Assembly (NCBI RefSeq): GCF_010882175.1
Contig: NZ_WKLH01000003.1
Span: forward strand, 496,001-560,000
Reading direction: 5' to 3'
Length of the DNA stretch: 64,000 nt
Origin: Mangrovibacterium lignilyticum
Lineage (GTDB): Bacteria > Bacteroidota > Bacteroidia > Bacteroidales > Prolixibacteraceae
This document shows, piece by piece, positions 35,382 through 43,958 of the stretch. Made by a program: the position numbers and the translations under genes. A model generated the notes under the pieces. It saw only the letters and a list, made by a program, of their open reading frames with translations. It was not told the origin of the DNA and ran no database searches. Positions within the stretch are counted from its first letter, which is position 1, and each line of letters starts with the position of its first letter.

Positions 35382-35389
35382 CAAAGTTA
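35382..35389 (-). promoter_or_regulatory. Candidate -7 box of prmC
   Basis: The minus strand reads TAACTTTG, 16 bases upstream of the prmC ATG, with TTGA about 20 bases further up. It abuts the ribD box on the other strand. Confidence 0.5.
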
Positions 35390-35404
35390 AGTTTTTTCTC
35401 ATTG

Positions 35405-36445
35405 TTGACTCAAGCAGAAAGATATATGAACCGTTGCGTCGAACTTGCCTTGTTGGGCAGGGGAGAAGTAGCACCAAACCCGATGGTTGGCGCAGTCGTT
35501 GTGCATAACGGCCAAATTATTGGTGAAGGTTATCATCGGCAGTGTGGAGGGCCTCATGCCGAGGTTCATGCCATAGCATCAGTCAAAAACAAAGAGCTGT
35601 TGAAAGAGTCAACCATCTATGTCAGCTTGGAGCCTTGTGCTCACTTTGGGAAAACCCCTCCTTGTTCGGACCTGATTATTGAAAGTGGAATTCCGCATGT
35701 TGTTGTGGGATCTGTTGACCCTTTTGCGAAAGTAGCCGGGAAAGGGATCGAAAAAATGGAGAAGGCTGGAATTAAAGTTGAGGTTGGCGTTTTGAATGAA
35801 GCTTGCCTGGAACTTAACCGATGCTTTTTCACTTTTCACCAAAAGAAACGGCCTTTTGTATTTCTGAAATGGGCGCAAACATTGGATGGTTTCCTGGATA
35901 TTGATCGCTCCCACCCTGAATTTGGTCAACCAACCTGGATCAGTAATGAGCTTGCCCGGCGCATGGTGCATAAACAACGCACCGAAGTTGATGCGATTTT
36001 AATCGGAACCAATACGGCCTGGAAAGACAATCCATCGCTGACTGTTCGTGAATGGGTCGGTCGGCAGCCTTTACGCCTGGTGCTTGACCGGAAGAATCAT
36101 CTCCCGGGTAACCTTCACTTAAAAGACGGGAGGAGTAGAACCGTAGTTTTCACGCAAGATCCGGTTGAGGCGTCTGAAAACCTGGAATACGTGCAGCTTA
36201 ATTTCAGGCAAAATATTGTTCCGCAAATAATGGCTTGGTTGTACGATCAGAATTTGCAGTCGGTAGTCGTGGAAGGTGGCCGGCAGTTGCTGCAAGCATT
36301 TATCGATCAGGAAAAGTGGGACGAAGCGCATGTTTATATTGGGCACAGCTGGTTTGGGAGCGGCGTTTCAGCACCGAAGCTCAATGCGATTCCTGTAAAA
36401 AGTGAACTGCTTCACGATACGCAACTTCAGGTATTTGTTCGTTAA
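35405..36445 (+). CDS. ribD: Bifunctional riboflavin biosynthesis deaminase/reductase
   Basis: 346 residues. It performs the second and third steps of riboflavin synthesis: deamination of the pyrimidine and NADPH reduction of the ribosyl side chain. The deaminase domain has PNPMVGAVVV, then GPHAEVHAIAS with the zinc His and catalytic Glu, and LEPCAHFGKTPPCSD with the zinc Cys pair. The reductase domain begins PFVFLKWAQTLDGFLD and contains AILIGTNTAWKDNPSLTV and SVVVEGGRQLLQAF. Both halves look complete. I chose the TTG at 35405, giving LTQAERYMNRCVELA; the next ATG at 35426 would trim a conserved start. Confidence 0.94.
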   Translation: MTQAERYMNRCVELALLGRGEVAPNPMVGAVVVHNGQIIGEGYHRQCGGPHAEVHAIASVKNKELLKESTIYVSLEPCAHFGKTPPCSDLIIESGIPHVVVGSVDPFAKVAGKGIEKMEKAGIKVEVGVLNEACLELNRCFFTFHQKKRPFVFLKWAQTLDGFLDIDRSHPEFGQPTWISNELARRMVHKQRTEVDAILIGTNTAWKDNPSLTVREWVGRQPLRLVLDRKNHLPGNLHLKDGRSRTVVFTQDPVEASENLEYVQLNFRQNIVPQIMAWLYDQNLQSVVVEGGRQLLQAFIDQEKWDEAHVYIGHSWFGSGVSAPKLNAIPVKSELLHDTQLQVFVR

Positions 36446-36457
36446 CCACGGGGTTTC

Positions 36458-36862
36458 TCAGTAGGTTTTCGGACCATCCGGGATGAGCTTAATATCCAAT
36501 ACATTTTCAACATATATAAAATAGTAAAAAAGCTTGTGGTTAAGTTCAAGTCCATAGTTGGTGTTGAAATCGTAATCAATATTACCATAAATCAGTTGCG
36601 AATACCGATAGCCCATTCGTTGGTAATTCCAGGCATTTACATAGCGCTGGTTCCAGCTTTCGTAATAAGCTTGCGAGTGAAAATTAGCCGGTTTAGAACG
36701 CGACAGAAACCAACTCTCAAAACCCGGATCCAGAACGATCAGTTCATAGCTGACGCTGTCTTCATTGTTGATCTCTTCATTTTCCTGAATAGTTAATTCT
36801 TTTTTGCTGGTACAAGCAATAATTGTAAGAATCACGATTGCTAAAATTGAAAAATATTTCAT
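36458..36862 (-). CDS. Small lipoprotein, DUF6146-like
   Basis: 134 residues. The signal AIVILTIIACTSKKE puts Cys17 as the likely lipid site. The mature part contains SYELIVLDPGFESWFLSRSK, SQAYYESWNQRYVNAWNYQ and ends near GLELNHKLFYYFIYVENVLD. This matches what I recall of the Bacteroidota lipoprotein family DUF6146, whose function is unknown. It converges on ribD with 12 bases between the stops and is divergent from cls. Confidence 0.7.
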   Translation of the reverse strand: MKYFSILAIVILTIIACTSKKELTIQENEEINNEDSVSYELIVLDPGFESWFLSRSKPANFHSQAYYESWNQRYVNAWNYQRMGYRYSQLIYGNIDYDFNTNYGLELNHKLFYYFIYVENVLDIKLIPDGPKTY

Positions 36863-36953
36863 GATTGCTTTTTTTTATTCTTTACGAGATATAAAATAGT
36901 TTGTTAATCAATAATAAATTATCGAATTTTAATGAAGCAACCAAAATTTCACC

Positions 36954-38420
36954 ATGGATAGTTTGCTTTCCTATCTGGAGGAAAACCTCACAACCGTTTT
37001 AAGTGGTCTGTATTTACTGACCATGATTTTTATTGCTATTCTCATTGTGCTCGAAAACCGCAGCCCGCTAAAAACAATTAGTTGGGTGATGGTGCTGGTA
37101 TTGTTGCCCTTTGCCGGTATTGTCTTTTATTTGTTTTTTGGGCAGGAGTACCGGAAAAAGAAGATGTTCTCGCGCAAGGGGCTGAAGGGCCTGGAGCGGC
37201 TTAGGAAAATGACGCAGAACCAGTTGGTGAAAATGCCTCTGGCTTTCAATAGTTTTGATCGGGCTATTGTCAGTAAAAAGCATTTGATGAGTTTGATGTT
37301 GAATAACTCGAATGCCCTGCTGACAAGCGACAATGAAGTGCAGATTTTGAGGAACGGTGAGCAAACTTTTCCTGCTATTTTTAAGGCTATTGAAATGGCA
37401 AAGCACCATATTCATGTTGAGTTTTATATCATTGAAAACGATATTTTAGGCAATCAATTGAGAGACATTTTGATTCGGAAAGCACGCGAAGGTGTTGAGG
37501 TGAGGTTAATTTATGACGATGTTGGAAGTTGGGCACTACCACGTAAGTACATTAATTCGCTAAAGGAAGCCGGCGTGAAGATCGACTGTTTTATGAAAGT
37601 CCGTTTCCCGCATCTTACCTCACGAGCAAATTACCGGAACCATCGAAAAATTGTCGTTGTTGATGGTCGCACCGCTTTTGTTGGTGGGTTGAATGTTGCA
37701 GACCGGTATTTGAACGGCACTAAAAACCTGGGCATTTGGCGCGATACGCACTTGATGGTTAAAGGTGGGGCAGCGACTATGCTTCAAATCGTTTTTATGG
37801 CCGATTGGTATTTTGTGTCGAAGGAGATTTTTCAAGGCGATGTTTATTTACCTCAAGTGAAAGATGGAGCCGGCAAGTTGGTTCAGATAGTAGCCAGTGG
37901 ACCTGATTCGGACTGGGAAAGCATCGGACAAGCTTATTTTTCAGCAATTGCCTCAGCTCGCGAACGCGTTTATATAACCACTCCCTACCTGATTCCGACT
38001 CCGGAGATATTGAATGCGTTGAAAGTGGCTGCTATGGGAGGTCTGGATGTTCGGATTCTTCTTCCCTTTAAGTCGGATGCGATTACGCCGAAGTGGAGCA
38101 CCCGTTCATTTATCGGAGAATTGCTGGAGACCGGGGTGAAAATTTACTTTTACCGGGCTGGTTTTTTACACAGCAAGTTAATTATTGTTGATGGCGTATT
38201 TTCGTCAGTCGGAACGGCCAATTTCGATTTTCGGAGTTTGGAGACCAATTTTGAAGTGAATGCTATGATTTATGATGAGGAATTAGCCGTTGAACTGGAA
38301 GGTCAATTTTTCGCCGATTTGGATCAAAGCCGGCAGGTTATTGCAGAAGATTGGGAGAAACGTTCCCGGACGGAAAAAGCGAAAGAATCGTTCGCCCGCC
38401 TTCTTAGCCCCGCATTGTAG
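36954..38420 (+). CDS. cls: Cardiolipin synthase
   Basis: 488 residues of the phospholipase D superfamily, which join two phosphatidylglycerols to cardiolipin and glycerol in the membrane. Two N-terminal membrane helices (about 10-30 and 40-60) are followed by HKD motif 1 in YRNHRKIVVVDGRTAFVGG and HKD motif 2 in FLHSKLIIVDGVFSSVGTAN, each with H-x-K-x4-D and the trailing GS/GG-N segment. The length and layout match ClsA/ClsB-type enzymes with membrane anchors. It appears to be transcribed alone; 259 bases without a gene follow. Confidence 0.93.
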   Translation: MDSLLSYLEENLTTVLSGLYLLTMIFIAILIVLENRSPLKTISWVMVLVLLPFAGIVFYLFFGQEYRKKKMFSRKGLKGLERLRKMTQNQLVKMPLAFNSFDRAIVSKKHLMSLMLNNSNALLTSDNEVQILRNGEQTFPAIFKAIEMAKHHIHVEFYIIENDILGNQLRDILIRKAREGVEVRLIYDDVGSWALPRKYINSLKEAGVKIDCFMKVRFPHLTSRANYRNHRKIVVVDGRTAFVGGLNVADRYLNGTKNLGIWRDTHLMVKGGAATMLQIVFMADWYFVSKEIFQGDVYLPQVKDGAGKLVQIVASGPDSDWESIGQAYFSAIASARERVYITTPYLIPTPEILNALKVAAMGGLDVRILLPFKSDAITPKWSTRSFIGELLETGVKIYFYRAGFLHSKLIIVDGVFSSVGTANFDFRSLETNFEVNAMIYDEELAVELEGQFFADLDQSRQVIAEDWEKRSRTEKAKESFARLLSPAL

Positions 38421-38679
38421 TAAGGTGTTGATATCTAGTCCGATGGGTGTGATGGTTGTCAGGGATAAGAATCTTCTTCTAAGAATAGAAAAATAATTGC
38501 GAGATTGAATAACCTGTCAAGAAATTGTGTACACTTGTAAAATAGAAGTCGTCAAACATATGGGTTTGTAAGTTTCTGAAATATAGTGTTCTGTGGTGTT
38601 TGTTAAGGTGTTTTAGACAGGATTGCAGGGCTAATTGAGATTGTTTTATTTTTTATTCTTATTCTTTTTTAATACTGAA

Positions 38680-40152
38680 ATGCAATCAACACTCATCCTG
38701 GTCGATTCGTTGGATCAATGGAAGCCTTATTATGAGACTGAAACGCTTATTACTGCAGCAGATTACCTGCAACAAGAAGAGTTGAGCAAACAGCCATTGT
38801 TAGTAATCAATCTTTGCAGTACGCTCGATTACCACACTGAAGGATATTACTGTTCGCTTTTGGCCCAAGCCAGGGGACATAAGGTGCTTCCCGACGTTGA
38901 TGTGTTGAACCGGATTGATAACGGCGCATTGCCCCGAATGGACGATTCGCTGCAAAAGATCTGTTATAAATGGATGCAAGCGAAGGATACTTCGGCAGAA
39001 ACATTTGATATTGATGTTTATTTTGGTTTGACGAAAGATCCTGAGTTAAGCAAGATTGCCCGGTTCATTTTCGAACAATTGCCTTGCCCGCTCATTCGCG
39101 TTACCCTGGCCAACCGGCCTAAAAACCAGATTGATTCGGTTAAAATATTGAATTTGAAAGAACTGGGTGACACAGAGGAAGACCTGTTTGCAACGGCACT
39201 CGACAACTTTAATAAACGCATTTGGCGGCAACCCCGTCATCATAAATCCTTTCGCTTCGATTTGGCGATTTTGCATGATCCGGCCGAGCAGCTTCCGCCG
39301 AGCAACAAGGCCGCTTTGAACAAATTCATCAGCCAGGCAAAAAAGATGAATATCAATGCAGAGCTGATTACTGAAGATGACACAACCCGTTTGCTGGAGT
39401 TCGATGGTTTGTTTATTCGGCAAACCACCGCTTTAAACCATATTACTTATCGTTTGTCGCAAAAAGCACATCAGGCCGATATGGTGGTTATCGACGATCC
39501 GCTATCGATAATTCGTTGCACCAATAAAGTCTATTTAAAAGAATTACTCGATCGTGAAGGAATCGCTACTCCGAAGTCCAAATTGATCTTCAAAAACAAC
39601 CTGATTTCGTTTTCGGAGCTTACAGAATATCTGGGTAATCCTGTCGTGCTGAAAATACCGGACGGTTCGTTTTCTATCGGCATGTATAAAGTAACTACCG
39701 AAGACGAATACAAAACAGCCATGGAACAACTGTCGGAAAAAACCTCGGTGTTTTTAGCACAAGAGTTTGTTCCTACTCCTTTTGACTGGCGAATCGGGAT
39801 TATTAACGGCGAAGCACTTTATGCGTGCAAATATTTTATGGCGCGCGGGCATTGGCAGATATACAACCACCAGGATAGCGGAAAGCCTAAATCCGGAGCT
39901 TTCGAGTCTGTCCCAATCGGGAAAGTACCGAAGCATGTTGTTCGAAATGCCGTGAAAGCTGCCTCATTAATTGGAAAAGGGCTTTATGGGGTTGATGTGA
40001 AGGAGATTGATGGTAAGTCATTAATTATTGAAGTGAATGACAACCCATCGATTGATCAAGGGGTGGAAGATGATATCCTTGGTGATGCTTTGTATCGACA
40101 GATTTTGCGTGAGTTTGTTAACCGAATGGAACAAAAAGGCAGAAAGTCATGA
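38680..40152 (+). CDS. RimK-like ATP-grasp ligase with RLAN-type N-terminal domain
   Basis: 490 residues from the ATG at 38680. The N-terminal part (STLILVDSLDQWKPYY, then VINLCSTLDYHTEGYYCSLL, ARGHKVLPDV) fits the RLAN domain described for a RimK-like ATP-grasp subgroup. The C-terminal part, from about 285, is an ATP-grasp ligase: KVYLKELLDREGIATPKSKL, VVLKIPDGSFSIGMYKV, FLAQEFVPTPFDWRIGI and SLIIEVNDNPSIDQGVEDD with the metal acids and Asn. ATP-grasp enzymes of this type join a carboxylate to an amine, for example adding an amino acid to a peptide or protein. Substrates are unknown. The stop overlaps the next gene, a GNAT (ATGA). Confidence 0.85.
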   Translation: MQSTLILVDSLDQWKPYYETETLITAADYLQQEELSKQPLLVINLCSTLDYHTEGYYCSLLAQARGHKVLPDVDVLNRIDNGALPRMDDSLQKICYKWMQAKDTSAETFDIDVYFGLTKDPELSKIARFIFEQLPCPLIRVTLANRPKNQIDSVKILNLKELGDTEEDLFATALDNFNKRIWRQPRHHKSFRFDLAILHDPAEQLPPSNKAALNKFISQAKKMNINAELITEDDTTRLLEFDGLFIRQTTALNHITYRLSQKAHQADMVVIDDPLSIIRCTNKVYLKELLDREGIATPKSKLIFKNNLISFSELTEYLGNPVVLKIPDGSFSIGMYKVTTEDEYKTAMEQLSEKTSVFLAQEFVPTPFDWRIGIINGEALYACKYFMARGHWQIYNHQDSGKPKSGAFESVPIGKVPKHVVRNAVKAASLIGKGLYGVDVKEIDGKSLIIEVNDNPSIDQGVEDDILGDALYRQILREFVNRMEQKGRKS

Positions 40153-40604
40153 GTGTGGTAGCCATAGAAGCGGCGTTGAAGACTGATTTAAAAGAAATTT
40201 TTAAATTGGAACAGCTTTGCTTTGATGCGGAAGCCTTCAATCGTAGACAATTGCGCTACCTTTTAAACGAAGCGAAAAGCGAATTTCTGGTGACCCGCCA
40301 CGATGGTGAAATCAGTGCATTTATGATCCTGCTGAAAAAACAAAATAGTTTTGGGATGCGTTTGTATTCGCTTGCAGTTTCTCCAAAATTCAGGGGGGCC
40401 GGGTTGGGGCAGCTTTTGTTGAATGAGGCACTAAAACGAGCAGCAAGTTCAAACTTTAAATACCTCACGCTTGAGGTTAGTGAAGAAAATAAACCGGCTG
40501 TTAATTTATATTTGCGGCAAGGGTTTGAGGTTTTTGGAGAACGCCGGGCTTATTACAAAGACGGGAGCAAAGCATTATTGATGCGCAAAGTTGTCAATCT
40601 CTGA
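40149..40604 (+). CDS. RimI-like GNAT N-acetyltransferase
   Basis: 151 residues with the RimI-type core: RLYSLAVSPKFRGAGLGQLL (the R-x-x-G-x-G/A acetyl-CoA loop), then YLTLEVSEENKPAVNLYLRQ and GFEVFGERRAYYKDGSKALL. It overlaps the ATP-grasp gene by four bases, so the two are almost surely made together and probably act on the same product. This pairing of RimK-like ligase with GNAT is part of a predicted modification system rather than the usual acetylation of ribosomal protein S18, so I do not assign rimI. Confidence 0.85.
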   Translation: MSVVAIEAALKTDLKEIFKLEQLCFDAEAFNRRQLRYLLNEAKSEFLVTRHDGEISAFMILLKKQNSFGMRLYSLAVSPKFRGAGLGQLLLNEALKRAASSNFKYLTLEVSEENKPAVNLYLRQGFEVFGERRAYYKDGSKALLMRKVVNL

Positions 40605-40637
40605 TTTTTCCAGATTTTTTTAGGCAATCTTCAGCTG

Positions 40638-41594
40638 TTACACAAACTCGTGAAAAGGCAGTTTTTCCAGGTCAACGTTTCCGCCGCTTAAAATAATACC
40701 CACTTTCTTTCCTCTGACATCCAGCTTATTTTCGAGAATAGCTGCCAGTGGAACTGCTGACGAAGGTTCAACAATAATTTTCATGCGTTCCCAAATCATT
40801 CTCATCGCCCGAACAATGCCGCGTTCCGAGACGGTGACAATTTCGTCTGTCTTTCGTTGAATAATTCGGAAATTGAGTTCACCCACTGAAGTGAGCAGAC
40901 CGTCGGCAATGGTTTTCGGGTTAATCGAAGGGATCAGTTTTTTCTCGTGAAAAGAGCGGTAAGCATCATCGGCACCTTCGGGTTCTGCGGCAATGATCAA
41001 GGCTTTGGGGTTGAGGGCGCGTGTCGCAATTGAAGTGCCACTGAGTAACCCACCACCACCAATGGGGCACATAATCACGTCGAACAAACCTTTTTCTTCA
41101 ATCAACTCTTTCACTGCTGTCCCTTGTCCGCAAATGACGTTGAAGTTATTGTACGGGTGAATTTCAATCGCACCGGTTTCCATGGCGATTCTGGCAAGGG
41201 TTGTTTCGCGTGCTTCAAGTGTTGGCTCGCAAAAGGTAATTTGTCCGCCATAACCTTCCACCGCTTGCTTTTTGATGGTCGGCGCGTTATTGGGCATCAC
41301 GATGTAGGACGGAATTCCCCTTATGGAGGCAGCCAAAGCTAATGCCGCCGCATGGTTTCCCGATGAGTGTGTACAAACACCTTTGGCTGCTTCCTCATCA
41401 CTCAGCGAAAACACAGCGTTGCAAGCTCCCCTGAATTTGAATGCTCCAACTTTTTGCAGGTTCTCACATTTAAAATGCAGCTCACAGTTCAAAATGCGGT
41501 TCATTGTTGATGAACTTAAAACCGGAGTGTGGTGTACATACGAACGGATCCGTTCATGGGCCTGTTCGATATCGGCAAATTCGGGTAGTTTCAT
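40638..41594 (-). CDS. Threonine/serine dehydratase (PLP fold type II)
   Basis: 318 residues. PLP lysine in KVGAFKFRGACNAVF (about 52, in the GAFKFRGA block), phosphate loop CPIGGGGLLSGTSIA, and SSGNHAAALALAA. It deaminates threonine to 2-oxobutyrate or serine to pyruvate; the short length without a C-terminal ACT regulatory domain points to the catabolic/serine-racemase-like group rather than full biosynthetic IlvA. The order of motifs is complete. It converges on the RimI-like gene. Confidence 0.9.
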   Translation of the reverse strand: MKLPEFADIEQAHERIRSYVHHTPVLSSSTMNRILNCELHFKCENLQKVGAFKFRGACNAVFSLSDEEAAKGVCTHSSGNHAAALALAASIRGIPSYIVMPNNAPTIKKQAVEGYGGQITFCEPTLEARETTLARIAMETGAIEIHPYNNFNVICGQGTAVKELIEEKGLFDVIMCPIGGGGLLSGTSIATRALNPKALIIAAEPEGADDAYRSFHEKKLIPSINPKTIADGLLTSVGELNFRIIQRKTDEIVTVSERGIVRAMRMIWERMKIIVEPSSAVPLAAILENKLDVRGKKVGIILSGGNVDLEKLPFHEFV

Positions 41595-41650
41595 TTTTCA
41601 AACTTAAGTGAAAAGCGTTCAATTCTTATCGGCATGCAGAATGTTTGGCT

Positions 41651-41938
41651 TTAGAATATTTTGTGACAAACTTTAACGGTTATCTCCTGGTCAACCAGTT
41701 GACTGATTTGAGGAATGATGCGTTGAAAATGCGCTGAATTGGAATGGATATCCAGGGTTTCTTTGTTTTCCCATTTTTCGAGCATCATAAAGGTGTTCTT
41801 ACTTTGCATATCCTGAACAAGTTCGTAACTGATGCATCCGGCTTCTTTAACCGTTTCAGCGACTAGTTCTTCCGCTAATTTAAGGAAAGTATCTGTTTGT
41901 TTATTCGGAACAGAAAACATTGCGACAACATGAAGCAT
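41651..41938 (-). CDS. Antibiotic biosynthesis monooxygenase (ABM) domain protein
   Basis: 95 residues, a single ABM ferredoxin-like domain: MLHVVAMFSVPNKQTDTF, then EAGCISYELVQDMQSKNTF, MMLEKWENKETLDIHSNSAH. These are the blocks of YgiN-like quinol monooxygenases, small dimers that oxidise a quinol or aromatic ring without cofactor. The actual role is unknown. It is the last gene of the minus-strand run sppA-lpxK-punA, starting 24 bases after punA. Confidence 0.85.
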   Translation of the reverse strand: MLHVVAMFSVPNKQTDTFLKLAEELVAETVKEAGCISYELVQDMQSKNTFMMLEKWENKETLDIHSNSAHFQRIIPQISQLVDQEITVKVCHKIF

Positions 41939-41962
41939 ATGAGGTGTATTTATGGGTTGTTT

Positions 41963-42775
41963 TTAAATTTGTTCAATTAATTGTTTCAGAATTTGCGTCA
42001 TGAAAGGTTCTGATTTCATGGCTACTTCCTGAACTTCTTCGTGCGATATTTCAACAATTTCGCCGGGAACGCCACTGTCGGTGACAATTGAAATTCCGAA
42101 AACTTTCATATCCATTTGACGGGCAACAATGACTTCGGGTACAGTTGACATGCCAACCACGTCGCCACCCAGAATACGGAACATTTTATATTCGGCCGGC
42201 GTTTCGAAAGTGGGTCCCTGAACACCGACATAAACGCCTTCTTTTATTTCAATTTTATTTTTCAAGGCAATGAATTTCGCTTTTTGTCGAAGTTCCTTGC
42301 AATAGGCTTGACTCATATCGGGAAATCTTGGGCCTAACTCATTCACATTTTTGCCATGCAGCGGATGTTCCGGAAACATATTAATGTGATCGTTGATGAT
42401 CATCAGATCCCCGATTTTGAAGTCAGGATTCAGCCCTCCGGTTGCATTTGATACAAACAGGTAGTTAATGCCCAGTTGTTTCATCACCCGAACCGGAAAG
42501 GTTACTTCCTTCATGTTGTATCCTTCATAGTAATGAAAGCGCCCCTGCATGGCCAGCACTTGTTTGCCACCCAAAGTCCCGAAAATTAAATGTCCGTTGT
42601 GACCATCGACGGTTGAAACCGGGAAATTAGGAATGGTTTTGTAAGGAATTTCCAGTTCCACTTCTATCTCTGTGGCCAGGCCACCAAGTCCTGATCCCAG
42701 GATGATGCCAATTTCCGGCTTACATTTGATTTGTTCGCTGATGTAATCTGCGGTTGCTTCTATTGTCTTTAACAT
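41963..42775 (-). CDS. punA: Purine-nucleoside phosphorylase
   Basis: 270 residues. Splits inosine or guanosine with phosphate to free base and ribose-1-phosphate. The family blocks are GIILGSGLGGLATEIE (phosphate Ser), FPVSTVDGHNGHLIFG, VLAMQGRFHYYEGY, FVSNATGGLNPDFKIGDLM and VVGMSTVPEVIVARQM, matching trimeric class PNP. The start ATG lies 56 bases inside the upstream lpxK gene in another frame, and no later ATG would keep the phosphate-binding part, so the overlap is real. Confidence 0.94.
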   Translation of the reverse strand: MLKTIEATADYISEQIKCKPEIGIILGSGLGGLATEIEVELEIPYKTIPNFPVSTVDGHNGHLIFGTLGGKQVLAMQGRFHYYEGYNMKEVTFPVRVMKQLGINYLFVSNATGGLNPDFKIGDLMIINDHINMFPEHPLHGKNVNELGPRFPDMSQAYCKELRQKAKFIALKNKIEIKEGVYVGVQGPTFETPAEYKMFRILGGDVVGMSTVPEVIVARQMDMKVFGISIVTDSGVPGEIVEISHEEVQEVAMKSEPFMTQILKQLIEQI

Positions 42776-43817
42776 AACCTACAATTTTTTTATCGAAACT
42801 TTTTCCTTCACTATCCAGAAACTTAATTTTTACTGGAATATAGTACAGCTGTGATTTTACCTCGTCGCTTAGCTCTTTGGCGAAACGCAAACGGACAGCA
42901 TCTTTTTCAGTCGTCAGAATGACGGGCTGCCGTGCTTTTCCTCTCAGGTATATTTGTTCAATTTGTTTGAAGTCGCGGTTAGTGAAGTTGTGATGATCAC
43001 TAAACACGATTTCGTCAATTAGGTTTGATTTCGATTTCAGATAATCTCGGAACTGAGTTGGATTGGCAATGCCGGAAAGCATGATGCTAGCTGTTTTTTT
43101 ACTTTCGAAATCCGGAGCTTCAGCTGCCTGATTCGGAAAAACAGGCTGTGGATTCCCATAAGCCATGGTGGTGAAATAAAGCGATTGGTACGGGCGAAGA
43201 TTCACATTTTTCATGATAATCCGCCGGGTGATTGGCGTAATCTCGTCGGGACATTTGGTATAAATAATCACATTGGCCCGACGGCGTTGGTATACGCGTT
43301 CCCGCAGTCTGCCCATTGGCAACAGGTGGTCTTCCTCTATCGGTCGGTTGTAATCAATCAGCAAAATATTAATTCCCGGCGTTACTTTTCGGTGTTGGTA
43401 GGCATCGTCCAGTAAGATCACATCCGGTGCATTGTTTTTGTCCTCCATCAACTTCTCAATCCCGTGAACCCGGTTTTCATCGACAGCAACAGTCGCCTCC
43501 GGGTATTTCTGTTTAATTTGAAGTGGTTCGTCCCCGACGTTTTTGACGTTTGATGTTTCCTGTACAAGAAAAAACCCTTTGGTCTTCCGCTTGTATCCGC
43601 GGCTAAGGGTAGCTACGTTCACGTGTTTCTTCAGCAATTTAACCAAGTATTCGGTGTGCGGAGTTTTTCCTGTTCCACCAACGGTAATGTTGCCGATTGA
43701 GATGACTGGTATTTCAAATTCGGTTGATTTGAAAATATTCGAATCATAGAGCATATTACGGATGTAAACAATAAAACCGTAAAGAATAGAAAGTGGATAC
43801 AGAATAATTTTTAGCAT
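42720..43817 (-). CDS. lpxK: Tetraacyldisaccharide 4'-kinase
   Basis: 365 residues. Phosphorylates the 4' position of the lipid A precursor at the inner membrane. After an N-terminal membrane-associated helix, the Walker A is ISIGNITVGGTGKTPHTEYL (about 40-59), followed by VATLSRGYKRKTKGF, DVILLDDAYQHRKV and the second-half block IILTTEKDAVRLRF. The C-terminal 31 residues run over the punA start in a different frame. Its presence shows that the organism makes lipid A. Confidence 0.95.
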   Translation of the reverse strand: MLKIILYPLSILYGFIVYIRNMLYDSNIFKSTEFEIPVISIGNITVGGTGKTPHTEYLVKLLKKHVNVATLSRGYKRKTKGFFLVQETSNVKNVGDEPLQIKQKYPEATVAVDENRVHGIEKLMEDKNNAPDVILLDDAYQHRKVTPGINILLIDYNRPIEEDHLLPMGRLRERVYQRRRANVIIYTKCPDEITPITRRIIMKNVNLRPYQSLYFTTMAYGNPQPVFPNQAAEAPDFESKKTASIMLSGIANPTQFRDYLKSKSNLIDEIVFSDHHNFTNRDFKQIEQIYLRGKARQPVILTTEKDAVRLRFAKELSDEVKSQLYYIPVKIKFLDSEGKSFDKKIVGYVKDNRSNRRLHQRTNQM

Positions 43818-43854
43818 AAACCTGTTTTGCTAGGCGAATTTAACCAAATCGTTC

Positions 43855-43893
43855 CAAAAAAAAGAAGCTACCCCGAGAAGGTAACTTCTTTTT
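43855..43893 (-). terminator. Hairpin between sppA and lpxK, probable terminator of sppA
   Basis: The minus strand reads AGAAGTTACC, a short loop, GGGTAGCTTCT then eight T. It separates sppA from the lpxK-punA-monooxygenase run, although some read-through is possible. Confidence 0.75.
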
Positions 43894-43958
43894 AACGTAG
43901 TTTATTGTCTTAAACTCCTATTTGTGTAGATGTTAGCGGGATTTTGAGTTCGGATATT

